Positions 43,336 through 52,612 are shown, numbered from the stretch's first letter. The stretch: DNA of 64,000 bases from Pythium myriotylum (GCA_023091665.1 JALJCQ010000016.1:1550001-1614000); one strand, 5' to 3'. A program made the numbers and translations. The notes: generated by a model not told the origin, from the sequence alone.

Positions 43336-43758
43336 TCAATTCATTCCCTCAATTCGGGGCACGCGGATGACAGGGATCATCGCGGACAAGCGCTGGTAAA
43401 AGGTGGAGGGGATGTACACGTAGTGGCCTCGGGTCTGGCTTTCTCGCGAATTGGCCGCCTGGCCGAGTAGTGCGACAGGCACGCGGCCTTGGCTCCGCTC
43501 GAACTGACACGTTGCGCAACTGCAGTCTACTTCGCCGGTCGTGGAATTGCCCAGCCAATAGAGGAGATCGTCCCACGGGATCTCTTCGGTGCACGGTTCG
43601 CTCGTCGGCTCGACTCCGTGGTCGTGAATCGCGCTCGGGAATCGCCGACCACGGATGGTCGTCTCGAAGAATCGCTCAATTCCAGTGAGTGTGGCTACAT
43701 CTTCTGCTCGAAGGATGGGGTCGATCTCTTCATCCCACATTGCGGGGTCCTCTTTCAT
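43336..43758 (-). CDS. IEGIN-array protein d
   Basis: 140 aa from ATG 43758 (MKEDPAMWDEEIDPIL). The frame is open further upstream but has no ATG and runs into the predicted initiator at 43834-43854, so the longer form is rejected. It has the complete family order: AMWDEE, TLTGIERFFE, EPCTEEIPWDDLLYWLGN (from residue 54), CSCATC, ERSQGRVPVALLG, HYVYIPSTFYQRLSAMIPVIRVPRIEGMN. It is the same length as gene b and collinear throughout. The C-terminal residue pair is MN rather than IN/VN. Confidence 0.83.
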   Translation of the reverse strand: MKEDPAMWDEEIDPILRAEDVATLTGIERFFETTIRGRRFPSAIHDHGVEPTSEPCTEEIPWDDLLYWLGNSTTGEVDCSCATCQFERSQGRVPVALLGQAANSRESQTRGHYVYIPSTFYQRLSAMIPVIRVPRIEGMN

Positions 43759-43833
43759 CGCTGGTGCTTGGGTGTGGAGCCGCTGAAGGATGTCCGGGTC
43801 GAGCCGTTCACGGTGGTCGGTAGGCTCGTCGTC

Positions 43834-43874
43834 GGCGAAATTTTGCAAGTGGGCGCAACCAAATCGGCCACGGA
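43834..43874 (-). promoter_or_regulatory. Shared promoter module of array gene d
   Basis: Minus strand: TCCGTGGCCGATTTG (43860-43874), then Inr/FPR-like GCCCACTTGCAAAATTTCGC (about 43835-43854). The ATG is at 43758. Confidence 0.5.
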
Positions 43875-44875
43875 TCGCGGATCTATGGGTGTGCGGATGG
43901 CGGCTCTGGTGACTGACGATCGTGCAGAGACCAGGAGCACACTGAGATTGGACAGAATCTTAAATTTGTGTGAGACTCATCACACCTGACGCCATTGGAT
44001 GGGAAGGTATCCGACCCCCCCCCCCCCCCGAGTCATGAAGGACTATCTGGAGACGCCCTATGCTAGAGCTGTTGAGTGCTCAACAATGAGGACGTGAATC
44101 TCGCATCTTGTGGAACCTTTGAGGTGCTTCCCGCGAGCGCCGAACCTTTGGAGCGCACAGTGTTTTGTTGGAAGTGGCTGGAGTCATCTTGTAAACCACC
44201 GCATCATTCGCGCAATTACAGATAACGAGCGCTCAAACCAGAACCCATAATGTTTGTGTACTGAGGAACCGTTTTGAACCGAAGCTGGTACGATTTCGTG
44301 ATGACTGGGACGTCTTGACGTCCGTCGGGTGATGTGTTTGAATATGAAGACGATGACTGACAAGGTGCGCGTCGCCCCGACAAGCCAATCGCTGGAGGTT
44401 TTCTGCGCCGGTCACACCAATCCACAGCGCGTCATGAGGTCTTCGAGCGGCGATAGGTATCGCAGAACCAACGCAACAATGCAGTGGGAACAGTTTCGAA
44501 AACATTCCCTTGAAGTTCCGAACACTTCTTACTTGCGAGCATATTACACATGGAAAGTATGCATTGTTGCGAAGCGAAGCAATACAAACAGCGAAAGGTG
44601 AGTAACTGTATCTCGAGCAGTGAGGCAGCTGTCCGACGTCGGACAGTGTCCATGCCCATGACGAGGGTATAACAAAACAGAACCTGTAGCCCAAGCAGAA
44701 GGCTGCGATCTTTATGGGCTGCCCTGATCAAGCCGATTCCCTCTTACCGTGCACGCACAACGCTCGACACTGACAAAGATATTCCCGATTGTCCAGAAAT
44801 TCCGTTCCTTGTACTGTATCGATGAGTCCGTTTGAGCAACACACCGGTCGAGTAAATATGGAGCTCGAATGGCCC
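43875..44875. other. Intergenic region between array genes d and e
   Basis: Holds a C15 homopolymer at 44015-44029. ORFs on both strands near 44230-44700 are mutually overlapping and unsupported. Confidence 0.5.
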
Positions 44876-45250
44876 TCAGTTCACTCCTTGGATGCGTGGC
44901 AGAGCGATAACTGGAACCTTGGGTGATAGCGCTCGAGATTGCGGAACAGGAATGTATACATAGTGGCCGTGGAGTCCGCCGTGTGTATGCGCGAGCACCG
45001 GGTCCGAGACCCACGGTGGCCTATGGCGGGAGTCGTTAAGGCACGTAGAGCAGCAGCACGGCTCGTGACTGGGTGGTGCTGAACTACTCCCGAACCAAAA
45101 GAGTAGGTCTTCGAGGGAGATGTCCTCTCCGCATGGGTCGATAAAAGGTTCAATTGAATCGTGTTCAGTGTCACTTGACCACACTGCGTCGAGATTCGTG
45201 ACCGGGTCAAAATAAGCGAGCTCTCCTGCGATCACCTTGGTCAATCCCAT
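44876..45250 (-). CDS. IEGIN-array protein e (IQGVN subgroup)
   Basis: 124 aa from ATG 45250 (MGLTKVIAGELAYFD). A longer open frame lacks any ATG. The module is divergent: DPCGEDISLEDLLFWFG replaces EPCTEEIPW..YWLG, followed by CCCSTC, GHYVYIPVPQSRALSPKVPVIALPRIQGVN. The PQSRxLSPK and IQGVN features are shared only with gene f (52148), so e and f form a subgroup. The Ngaro-like retrotransposon begins about 400 bp upstream of this start codon and separates e from f; its effect on expression is unknown. Confidence 0.75.
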   Translation of the reverse strand: MGLTKVIAGELAYFDPVTNLDAVWSSDTEHDSIEPFIDPCGEDISLEDLLFWFGSSSAPPSHEPCCCSTCLNDSRHRPPWVSDPVLAHTHGGLHGHYVYIPVPQSRALSPKVPVIALPRIQGVN

Positions 45251-45647
45251 GGTATTTGCGGTTGGGCTTTTCGCGGGTCGCGGATAGTTGGAATGTGGGA
45301 GCCAGCAGACAAGCTTGGCATTTCGAGAGATCGCTCGGCACCACAAAAAGGTTTCTGACACTTCGTTGACGTGTGCCGAACTCCTTGAACTCAGTTCGAC
45401 GGAGCCAACCCACTCGTGCTGACCACACGCGGTGCCATGTCTGCGTCGTAGAAACAATCGCTTGAGAGGCACCACTAATTTTACAACTCAATCAGGTCCC
45501 TACGAGTGATTGGTCCGATCCAGAGTGGTAAGAAAGCTCGAGGCAGCTTCTTTGGGTTTGTTGATGCTGAGACCACGCCATCCAAAGACAATCCAGTTGA
45601 GAGTTCCGCCAAACAATGTGCCTTCAACATTATATGTTCTAGAGGTT
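45251..45647. other. Upstream region of array gene e, left flank of the retrotransposon
   Basis: 397 bp with no supported ORF. No target-site duplication could be matched to the right flank, as expected for tyrosine-recombinase retroelements. Confidence 0.55.
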
Positions 45648-45852
45648 AGAGCATACATTCCGAAGGATGTTGCCATTTCCGGATGCGGCAAGATGCGAGG
45701 AAGATAAGATACCCAGACTCGAGGATGTGACATCGTCCCAGGTCACAAAGTCGCGCGTGTATTCTTAGTAGCATCGTCTCCCAGATCGTCGTAGGTCAGT
45801 TTAGAATCTGCCTGCGACCAACTAAACCCTAAACCCTAAACCCTAGGCAAAC
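45648..45852 (+). repeat. A1 terminal repeat, carrying a telomeric insertion
   Basis: 173 bp identical to A2, then 25 bp of CCCTAAA-type repeat absent from A2, then GGCAAAC shared again with A2. Confidence 0.88.
45821..45845 (+). repeat. Interstitial telomeric repeat (CCCTAAA)n
   Basis: About three and a half units of CCCTAAA, the complement of the TTTAGGG telomere repeat. It lies between CGACCA and GGCAAAC of A1; these two strings are directly adjacent in A2. Confidence 0.9.
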
Positions 45853-45882
45853 AACAACACAAGTATTCCATCGGTCTGTGCC

Positions 45883-47754
45883 ATGCCAATCACTCGCGGG
45901 ACACTCGCCTTCATCGGTCCGGCCCAGGCTCCGGCCCTAAAAGTTCTGACATATGTCCGTGTCGTCCGCACGTCTGCGGACCTGGCGACCGTCCACGCTG
46001 TGGGCCCCAATGTCGACTCCGACTCCGAGTTTTCCATCCCCCTCGACAAGCTTCGGCACAGAGTGGTCGACGATAGCGAGTCCGAGCTGTGGCCGGGGTC
46101 GTACGTGGGCCTGCCTGTCGCGTTCGCCCACCCCAGCGGGTCTCACATAGACGAATGGGCCTACGGCGTCGTCACCGGGTACCACGTCGCTGAGTCCCTA
46201 GCGTCTCTGCGTGTTCGCTACGGCACAGAGACCACCACCATACCACTCGATCCTCTGCGCCTGATCAAGCTCGACCTACTGAACTACGCCATCCAAGTTG
46301 GGGCTGGCGTCAACATCGCCATTGTCAACGCTCTGGAGCTCCTTGACCAGCAAAATAAAGTGATTGCCGCCTACAAGTCTAAGCGCGCGACGTTGCCCAA
46401 AACTATCGCCAACATGCTGTCGGTCCCATTCGCTCCGAACGAGCGCGTCCCACTTTTGCGCCCGCACGACCTGACTGTCGTGTCGGTGCGGCGACAACAT
46501 ATAATAGATTGCACGACAGGTTCACGCAAACGAAACGCCAGTGACGTGTACACGGATCCTCAAGTATCGTCCTCACCACCTTCGTCGTCGGACACCCGAC
46601 AGGTTCCCAAACACCAACGCGACGAGCCGTATTCACCCGCGTCCAGCGCGCGCTCCTTCCGGACTGCAATCGAGAACGATGACAACGGTGCAGACGCCGA
46701 CAGCCTCCTGTTCGGAACGGATGAGGACGATGTGGAAGACATCAAGCGACAGAACCGTCCCTTGACCAAGCGTCGGCGAGTGCGAGCCGACAGTGATAGC
46801 TCTGTCACAAGCTCAGTTTCCTCCTTGGGTCCCCGACCTACGCCTTCTGGTCGCGTCGAGTTCCGACCATCGCCCACGCAGCAAGCTGGGCACAAGCTCG
46901 TCGCCAAGCGGCAGCTCCCAGGTACGAACCCTCAGATGCTACTCGAACTGATACAGCAAATGCCCGATGTTGTCACTTTCTTGGGGGCCCCGCCTGTGCT
47001 CCGCGGTCTATGGGAATTCGCGTTCAACCGCGGCACGCATCTCATGCACTGCAAAGAGTTAGATGAGTCCATGGAGCTCGACGCCCAAGCGCGGGGGGTG
47101 AATATGACGGATTTCTCAGAGCGCAACAAGCTCGCGAGTCCACCAGCGGCGAACTCGCGCGCGGACGTCGCTGGTGCCCTACGCTCCCTCTCGATGTTTG
47201 GGCACTACTTCTACAACAGTGATATCAACCAGTTGATCGCAACGGCAACGAAGTTTGTCGACCGATACACGCGCATCAATGATTTAGACGCTAAGGGATG
47301 GGACCACGTGGCCTTCTGGATCACCAAGAAGTTTGGCAAGTTTCGCAGTATTCTTGCCTCTCAGTCCATGGCACACGCGCGTTCCGTCCTCGATGAATTC
47401 AAGTGGTTCGACGACGGGTTGACACGTTTGGAAGACCTGCGACGCACGCAGACCAGCGCACAGGGCGTTGGCGGCAACCCAAACAAAGCCGCGCTTAGTG
47501 GCGACCGTCGACGACAACGACCGCGGACGGAATCGTCTATTCCTACCCAGGTGCTTGCTGGACTCCCTCGTTCCGGAGGGAAGTCGCTGTGCATGAAGTA
47601 TGTATCCAAAGTAGGCTGTACCGGTGACGGCTCGGGTGGCTGTTTTCACTCGCAAAGGGGTCACTTCAGGCCCACCACCAAGCTGTCTGCGGAAGCCATT
47701 GCACTAATCACGAGCCGATACGGCGGTCTCGGCGAGGGATTTTCGAACCTATGA
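45883..47754 (+). CDS. Ngaro-like ORF1, Gag-like protein
   Basis: 623 aa, ATG 45883 about 30 nt after the A1 repeat. No enzymatic motif. The N-terminal part (about 1-200) is globular; the middle (about 220-330) is Ser/Asp/Arg-rich with a basic KRRRVRADSD patch; the C-terminal third is helical. Near the end, CMKYVSKVGC...GGCFHSQRGH gives a CCCH-like cysteine/histidine cluster that may bind nucleic acid, in the place where retroelement Gag proteins carry zinc knuckles. It ends at TGA 47752-47754 with CTA directly after, a known leaky stop context, and ORF2 continues in the same frame. Confidence 0.8.
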   Translation: MPITRGTLAFIGPAQAPALKVLTYVRVVRTSADLATVHAVGPNVDSDSEFSIPLDKLRHRVVDDSESELWPGSYVGLPVAFAHPSGSHIDEWAYGVVTGYHVAESLASLRVRYGTETTTIPLDPLRLIKLDLLNYAIQVGAGVNIAIVNALELLDQQNKVIAAYKSKRATLPKTIANMLSVPFAPNERVPLLRPHDLTVVSVRRQHIIDCTTGSRKRNASDVYTDPQVSSSPPSSSDTRQVPKHQRDEPYSPASSARSFRTAIENDDNGADADSLLFGTDEDDVEDIKRQNRPLTKRRRVRADSDSSVTSSVSSLGPRPTPSGRVEFRPSPTQQAGHKLVAKRQLPGTNPQMLLELIQQMPDVVTFLGAPPVLRGLWEFAFNRGTHLMHCKELDESMELDAQARGVNMTDFSERNKLASPPAANSRADVAGALRSLSMFGHYFYNSDINQLIATATKFVDRYTRINDLDAKGWDHVAFWITKKFGKFRSILASQSMAHARSVLDEFKWFDDGLTRLEDLRRTQTSAQGVGGNPNKAALSGDRRRQRPRTESSIPTQVLAGLPRSGGKSLCMKYVSKVGCTGDGSGGCFHSQRGHFRPTTKLSAEAIALITSRYGGLGEGFSNL

Positions 47755-47790
47755 CTACCCACGTGGTCTAGCGCTGCGCCGTCGGCCTCT

Positions 47791-49884
47791 ATGCCCGGGC
47801 CTGTGGCCACCATCTCGTCCCAATGCGACACCCTGCCATGTCGCCTACATGTTCGGCTTGCGCGAGAGAGTCGACTTCGCGCGTCTCTGTACGAGACCTC
47901 TGTTCGCCAGACGTCTGAGCACGTGCTCGACGTTGCAGCACGCTACGGAGTGTGTCTGCCTGTCTTCGACCGTGAAGCGGTCGGTCTCGACGCGGCCTAC
48001 GTCGATGCGATGTCAACGTTCGCACGGCGATCTGCGCTGTCACTTCCCAACTTTGTTCGCCTTTTCCGCGGTGAGACACAGGAGGACGCCCGCCCAAACA
48101 AACACTTGCTTGAGATCACCGGCACCTGGACCTCTACGCAGCAGGCGGACATTGTCCGACGTTGGAACGCGATCGTTCGTCACGGTGTGCGTCCGGAGTG
48201 GTCCAGCTCGAGAGCAATCAGGCAACGTGACCGACCCCCCAACCATCGCTCGGCGCTCGCCAACCCCGACGCCATTCGCCGTCATATTAAACAAGGTGTG
48301 GCAGACGGGCGCTACCTCATCTTGGACAAGTCTCTTCTCACACAATGGCCAGAAATATTCACCAGCCCCCTCGGCGCGGTTGAGAAGCGTTCTCCGCAAG
48401 GGATCGACATCCGCCTCATCAATGACTACTCGTACCCACCCAAGAGCTCGGTCAACGATTTCACTTTGCGAGATAACTTCCCTGAGATTTCTTACAACCC
48501 TCCGGTCGACATCGCCCGCAGGCTCCATTTTCTTCGCACCCAGTTCCCAACGGCAGTCATTCTTCTCATGCTTGGAGACGTCTCCAGCGCGTTCCGGCAC
48601 GTGCCGATGAACGCAGAAGCGGTACACATGTTCGCTTTCATTTTTGACGACTGCCTCGTTATTGACCTCGCGTGTGGATTCGGTTGGTGCGGATCACCAG
48701 CATTTTACTCACTCGCCGCGACTGTAATCAACACGCTCTACGAGGCTTGCATGCCGGAGCGCGCGAATCTGGATCCCTCCCCGTTCGTCGGAAACGTCTG
48801 GTGTGATGATCACACGTGCGTCGAGGCCGACTCAGGGTCGCGCTGCCACGACGCCAACATCGCGCTTCGATACGCCATGCTTCGAGTCCTAGGACCAGCA
48901 GCAGTTAACGAACACAAGTTCACGGACTGGAACACCCACGGAAAGGCTCTCGGCCTGCTGTGGGACACAGCACGCGGTACAGTGTCGATACCACCAGCGA
49001 AGCTGGCCAAGGCCCTCGCCCGCACGAATGCACTGCTCACCTCAAACGCCGTGACCAAGACCGAGGTACTCGAGCTATTAGGTGTCCTCCGCCACGTGGC
49101 GGTCTGTTTCCCTTCGGCAAGATCCTTCTATCAGCGTGTCCACGACTTCGCTTGCTCATTGGCGTCGGGCCGTCGACGACCCCCAAGCTCGGTCGTCGAA
49201 GATTTGTGGTGGTTCAGAGCTATTCTCCATCACCCATCCAGGTTCAACTCGATCCCAGTCGAAGTGTTCGCAGGGGTCGCCCGAGCGTCGGTCAACGTGT
49301 TCATGGACGCGTCTGATACGGGTCTCTGTGTCCTCGAGCCAACCCGTCGCGAATACATTCGTCAACAGTTCACCGCCCAGCAGCGTGTACTCATTCAGGC
49401 CCGCGACCCGGCGTGGTCAATCAACGTTCGCGAGCTTCAGAGCGCGGCCCTTGCGGCCACACACTGGGGACCGTCATGGCAGGATGATGCTACCGCCAGG
49501 CCGGTCGTCGTGTGCCTCCACATCGATAATGCTAGCGCTGTCTCGTGGTCCTCGAAGAGATCCAGCCGTCACCCCCTCGCGCAGCTCTACACCCGTCTAC
49601 TGTCGCTTGCCGAGTTCCAGTTTGGTATTGTACTGGCCGCGGAGCACATCGCTGGTGTGGCAAACACCATGGCTGACGCGGGGTCCCGCGCGTGGGATTC
49701 GTCTCACAAACTGTGGAAGACGTGGGCTGACATGTCGTCTGATTGGTCGCAGGTGGCCGTGCAACCTCCTTACGACGATCTCTCCGCCGTCTGGGCCGGA
49801 TGCTCCGTCGACACGCCCTGGCTGAGTCTACCGGCTCCAAGTACCGCGCCCACTGGAAGCAGTGGTGCCAATTCGCCCACGTAA
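47791..49884 (+). CDS. Ngaro-like ORF2, reverse transcriptase-RNase H
   Basis: 697 aa from ATG 47791. The region between the ORF1 stop and this ATG is open in frame, so synthesis as an ORF1-ORF2 fusion by stop-codon readthrough is possible. The RT has the palm motif VWCDDHTCVE (Asp339, Asp340; a WCDD variant of YxDD) and LMLGDVSSAFRHVPM with the first catalytic Asp. The RNase H domain keeps all four acidic residues: Asp506 (FMDAS), Glu548 (NVRELQ), Asp579 (HIDNAS) and Asp629 (MADAGSR). No methyltransferase domain was seen after RNase H, which fits Ngaro rather than DIRS1. It overlaps ORF3 by 85 nt. Confidence 0.9.
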   Translation: MPGPVATISSQCDTLPCRLHVRLARESRLRASLYETSVRQTSEHVLDVAARYGVCLPVFDREAVGLDAAYVDAMSTFARRSALSLPNFVRLFRGETQEDARPNKHLLEITGTWTSTQQADIVRRWNAIVRHGVRPEWSSSRAIRQRDRPPNHRSALANPDAIRRHIKQGVADGRYLILDKSLLTQWPEIFTSPLGAVEKRSPQGIDIRLINDYSYPPKSSVNDFTLRDNFPEISYNPPVDIARRLHFLRTQFPTAVILLMLGDVSSAFRHVPMNAEAVHMFAFIFDDCLVIDLACGFGWCGSPAFYSLAATVINTLYEACMPERANLDPSPFVGNVWCDDHTCVEADSGSRCHDANIALRYAMLRVLGPAAVNEHKFTDWNTHGKALGLLWDTARGTVSIPPAKLAKALARTNALLTSNAVTKTEVLELLGVLRHVAVCFPSARSFYQRVHDFACSLASGRRRPPSSVVEDLWWFRAILHHPSRFNSIPVEVFAGVARASVNVFMDASDTGLCVLEPTRREYIRQQFTAQQRVLIQARDPAWSINVRELQSAALAATHWGPSWQDDATARPVVVCLHIDNASAVSWSSKRSSRHPLAQLYTRLLSLAEFQFGIVLAAEHIAGVANTMADAGSRAWDSSHKLWKTWADMSSDWSQVAVQPPYDDLSAVWAGCSVDTPWLSLPAPSTAPTGSSGANSPT

Positions 49885-50771
49885 TGCGTTGGTCAAGGTG
49901 GCTCCCGTCGTCCGAAACACTGTGTCACCATCGCCTCAGCTACTTTGCCATCTATTTATGGAAGCACGGTTGGAATTCGGCCCGTTGTGGTAATCAATAC
50001 CCGACCATCCAGCTCAAGTTGGCCGCGATTCGCTGGTTTCATCGGATGTATTTAGGTCGCGAAGTAGGTTGCGGACCGCGGCTCCACATCCTCCTCAAAG
50101 GTATCCAGCGTTTGTCGACACCGGCGGCGAAGAAGCAGCCTCTCACTCCCGCGTTCCTGCGACAGCTCCGCCGTACACTTCGTTTCAACGACCCTCGCCA
50201 ACGCCTACTGTGGGGCAGCGTGCTGCTCGCCTACTTCTTCCTGCTGCGTCGCTCGGAGTACCTCGCGATCGGGAGCAAAAGGAGATTCTACTGTCTCAAG
50301 ACCCGGCATGTGTTCTTCTCTGATCGACATGGCCGCCCAGTCCACGAACACAAGGCAACGGCTGTGACAATTGGTCTTGAAGGAGCCAAGAACGACCAGT
50401 TCGGACGAGGGGCTTGGCGGACGATGCACGCGTCGGGGGACGCGCTTCTCTGTCCAGTACGCGCCCTCAAGCACATCGTGCGCGCGAAGAAGAGTTTGGG
50501 TCGATCGGCGACGACAAGCGAGTACCTATGCTACAACCTCGATGCCCGGTCAGTATCGAATGCACTAAAGATGACAGCCAGAGCCGTCGGCGTGCCTGCC
50601 GCAAATTACTCTACTCACTCAATCAGAATCGGCGGCGCGACGGCTCTGCTCAGCGGAGGAGCAGACAGCCTCGCAATCAAGTTGCTAGGAAGGTGGGTGT
50701 CACGGGTCTACGAAGCCTACCCAGTACAAGCCGCGGAATCTACAATCGACCTCTCCAGGCGCATGGTGTGA
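49800..50771 (+). CDS. Ngaro-like ORF3, tyrosine recombinase
   Basis: 323 aa. ATG 49800 lies within the end of ORF2 in another frame; the open frame extends back to 49743 without ATG. Catalytic set of the tyrosine recombinase family: Arg150/151 (LLRRSEYL), His273-x-x-Arg276 (HSIRIGG), Trp299 in the His/Trp position (GRW) and Tyr304 or Tyr307 as nucleophile (YEAY). It would integrate a circular cDNA intermediate without making a target-site duplication. The arm-binding N-terminal domain (about 1-100) resembles the SAM-like fold of phage integrases. Confidence 0.9.
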   Translation: MLRRHALAESTGSKYRAHWKQWCQFAHVMRWSRWLPSSETLCHHRLSYFAIYLWKHGWNSARCGNQYPTIQLKLAAIRWFHRMYLGREVGCGPRLHILLKGIQRLSTPAAKKQPLTPAFLRQLRRTLRFNDPRQRLLWGSVLLAYFFLLRRSEYLAIGSKRRFYCLKTRHVFFSDRHGRPVHEHKATAVTIGLEGAKNDQFGRGAWRTMHASGDALLCPVRALKHIVRAKKSLGRSATTSEYLCYNLDARSVSNALKMTARAVGVPAANYSTHSIRIGGATALLSGGADSLAIKLLGRWVSRVYEAYPVQAAESTIDLSRRMV

Positions 50772-50817
50772 ATCGCACCAGTCCCGCACGCGCACCTCGG
50801 CATTCTATATCTTGGGG

Positions 50818-50894
50818 CCGCCTCGCCACGCCCACATGGGCAAGGCGCAATACACTTGCTTGCCCCCACTTCCGAGCTCGAGAGCTTGAGGAAA
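50818..50894 (+). repeat. B1 internal repeat of the Ngaro-like element
   Basis: 77 bp starting CCGCCTCGCCACGCC and ending GAGGAAA, identical by eye to B2. Confidence 0.88.
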
Positions 50895-51073
50895 GAGCAT
50901 ACATTCCGAAGGATGTTGCCATTTCCGGATGCGGCAAGATGCGAGGAAGATAAGATACCCAGACTCGAGGATGTGACATCGTCCCAGGTCACAAAGTCGC
51001 GCGTGTATTCTTAGTAGCATCGTCTCCCAGATCGTCGTAGGTCAGTTTAGAATCTGCCTGCGACCAGGCAAAC
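50895..51073 (+). repeat. A2 repeat of the Ngaro-like element
   Basis: Identical by eye to A1 but without the telomeric insertion (CGACCA is joined directly to GGCAAAC). Confidence 0.88.
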
Positions 51074-51075
51074 AC

Positions 51076-51152
51076 CCGCCTCGCCACGCCCACATGGGCA
51101 AGGCGCAATACACTTGCTTGCCCCCACTTCCGAGCTCGAGAGCTTGAGGAAA
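51076..51152 (+). repeat. B2 terminal repeat of the Ngaro-like element
   Basis: 77 bp identical to B1; the homology ends at 51152, which marks the right end of the element. Confidence 0.88.
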
Positions 51153-52147
51153 TGATGATATACATGAACTTTTGCTCAGCTATCGTGATTTGCATCCATC
51201 ATATGTGAAAGGATACAAATAATACAGCATTCACCAAGTGGCGTTGGGTTCACGGGATGTGCCCGATTCATTTGGGGTGTGCAGTGTGCAGGAAATTGCT
51301 TGAGTTACAGACTGCACTCTGTGAGTGGATGTGCACATCGGCACGTAGGAGGATGGTTGGGCGCCTTTTTCAGCGGAAGATGAGAGCTCCTCTTGGTACT
51401 TGTCCAGCAGCCAAAGTACAGCGAGATAACGCAAAGACGAAGCTCCGCCACGGTCGAATTACAGTATGATTTGACTCGGGTGATCATCGCGATAATGCTC
51501 ATCCCTCCAACTTGAAGATTCGTGAAGGCTTTACCGATTTCAAAATCAATTACAGTGCTCATCTCGAGAAGTCGGTCTCGTTGTAGCAAAAGAGAAACAA
51601 CTCCATGGTAACGTCTTCTTGGGGCGATAAGAATACCATCACAGAACCTGCGTTATTGTTCCCCGCACCAACTTGGAAATCGCACGGTTCTTGTGGTGCA
51701 AGACCGAGTGCTGATGGCTCCTCTTTGTTCAGATGATGTTGCGAAGCGAGGACCGAGACGTTTGGATAGGCAACGAGGGGCAGTGACGCTTGTTCAAAAG
51801 CATTGCGCTGAGAAAGCGTCTCCATGTTTGTAAAGTTGAGTCGAGCTTTGGAAGGCTCATAAAGAGAGATGAGATTTCATACCTGGTGTATCATATTAAT
51901 GTAGGAAGAGTAATCAATTCACGTATCGACTCTCGGATCAGAAATCTGTCTTAAGGCCACTTTCGATAATTAGTATTAGCAAGAGATGAATTCAAAGAGT
52001 TTGCGTTGGATATTCAGTGGTCTTGACTCGCTACGATCGAGCGGGGATTCGCTTGAATCTCGCGCCGCACCCTCTGAAAGCCCCCGATAAGAATCGGACG
52101 CAGAAGGTAGTGACGCGGTGTAAACATAAATATGTGCCTCTCTAGGG
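51153..52147. other. Right flank of the retrotransposon
   Basis: 1 kb of AT-richer sequence. The only ORF worth noting is at 51559-51825 (minus), listed separately. Confidence 0.5.
51559..51825 (-). CDS. Hypothetical small ORF, weak
   Basis: 88 aa with an ATG start (METLSQRNAFEQ) and TGA stop. It contains no domain that I recognise and may be a fragment of a decayed gene. It is listed only because it begins with ATG and is not a shadow of another gene. Confidence 0.2.
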   Translation of the reverse strand: METLSQRNAFEQASLPLVAYPNVSVLASQHHLNKEEPSALGLAPQEPCDFQVGAGNNNAGSVMVFLSPQEDVTMELFLFCYNETDFSR

Positions 52148-52612
52148 TCAGTTGACCCCCTGGATACGAGGCAGCGCGACCACAGGGATCTTGGGCGAGA
52201 GCTCGCGAGACTGTGGCGTCGGAATGTACACGAAATGGCCGCGGATCTTGCCTCGGGTCTTCTTCTTCGAACCCGAACGGCTCACATCGTAGATACAAGT
52301 GACACAGGGGCAGTCTGTTGGTTCGGGATCGGCTGGCGAGTCGCCGAGCCAAAACGCGAGCTCCTCCAACTGGATATCATCCGTGCACGGCTCGGCGAAG
52401 GGCTCGAGCTCGGCATGGTCAATGCCTTCCATGATCGTGTCCTCGTCCATAGTCACAGCGTTGAGAGCAGGTACGACTATGGACTCGATAGCCGTTTGCG
52501 TTGCAGTAGTCGGCGAGTTTCCGACGCTTGGGATCTTGCGGTGTGGGGTCACGAGGGCTTCCACAGCGTCCTCGAGTGTGGTGGCAAGCGGCGAGTTCGT
52601 CGCATTCGACAT
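52148..52612 (-). CDS. IEGIN-array protein f (IQGVN subgroup)
   Basis: 154 aa from ATG 52612 (MSNATNSPLATTLED); an open frame upstream lacks ATG. The C-terminal module has EPCTDDIQLEELAFWLGD (IPW changed to IQL), the cysteine set CPCVTC, a basic SGSKKKTRGK linker unique to this copy, then GHFVYIPTPQSRELSPKIPVVALPRIQGVN. It pairs with gene e by the PQSRxLSPK and IQGVN features. It lies on the far side of the retrotransposon from e. Function unknown. Confidence 0.78.
   Translation of the reverse strand: MSNATNSPLATTLEDAVEALVTPHRKIPSVGNSPTTATQTAIESIVVPALNAVTMDEDTIMEGIDHAELEPFAEPCTDDIQLEELAFWLGDSPADPEPTDCPCVTCIYDVSRSGSKKKTRGKIRGHFVYIPTPQSRELSPKIPVVALPRIQGVN

Larger units (their letters stand above)
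45648..51152 (+). mobile_element. Complete Ngaro-like (DIRS-superfamily) tyrosine-recombinase retrotransposon
   Basis: The layout is A1 - ORF1 - ORF2 - ORF3 - B1 - A2 - B2, the split direct repeat arrangement of Ngaro/PAT elements rather than the inverted repeats of DIRS1. A1 (45648-45820) and A2 (50894-51066) look identical over 173 bp; B1 (50818-50894) and B2 (51076-51152) look identical over 77 bp. Three ORFs encode a Gag-like protein, a reverse transcriptase/RNase H and a tyrosine recombinase, all open and with catalytic residues in place. Identical repeats and intact ORFs point to a recent insertion and possible activity. PAT-like is the alternative class; phylogeny of the RT would decide. 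Confidence 0.9.
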
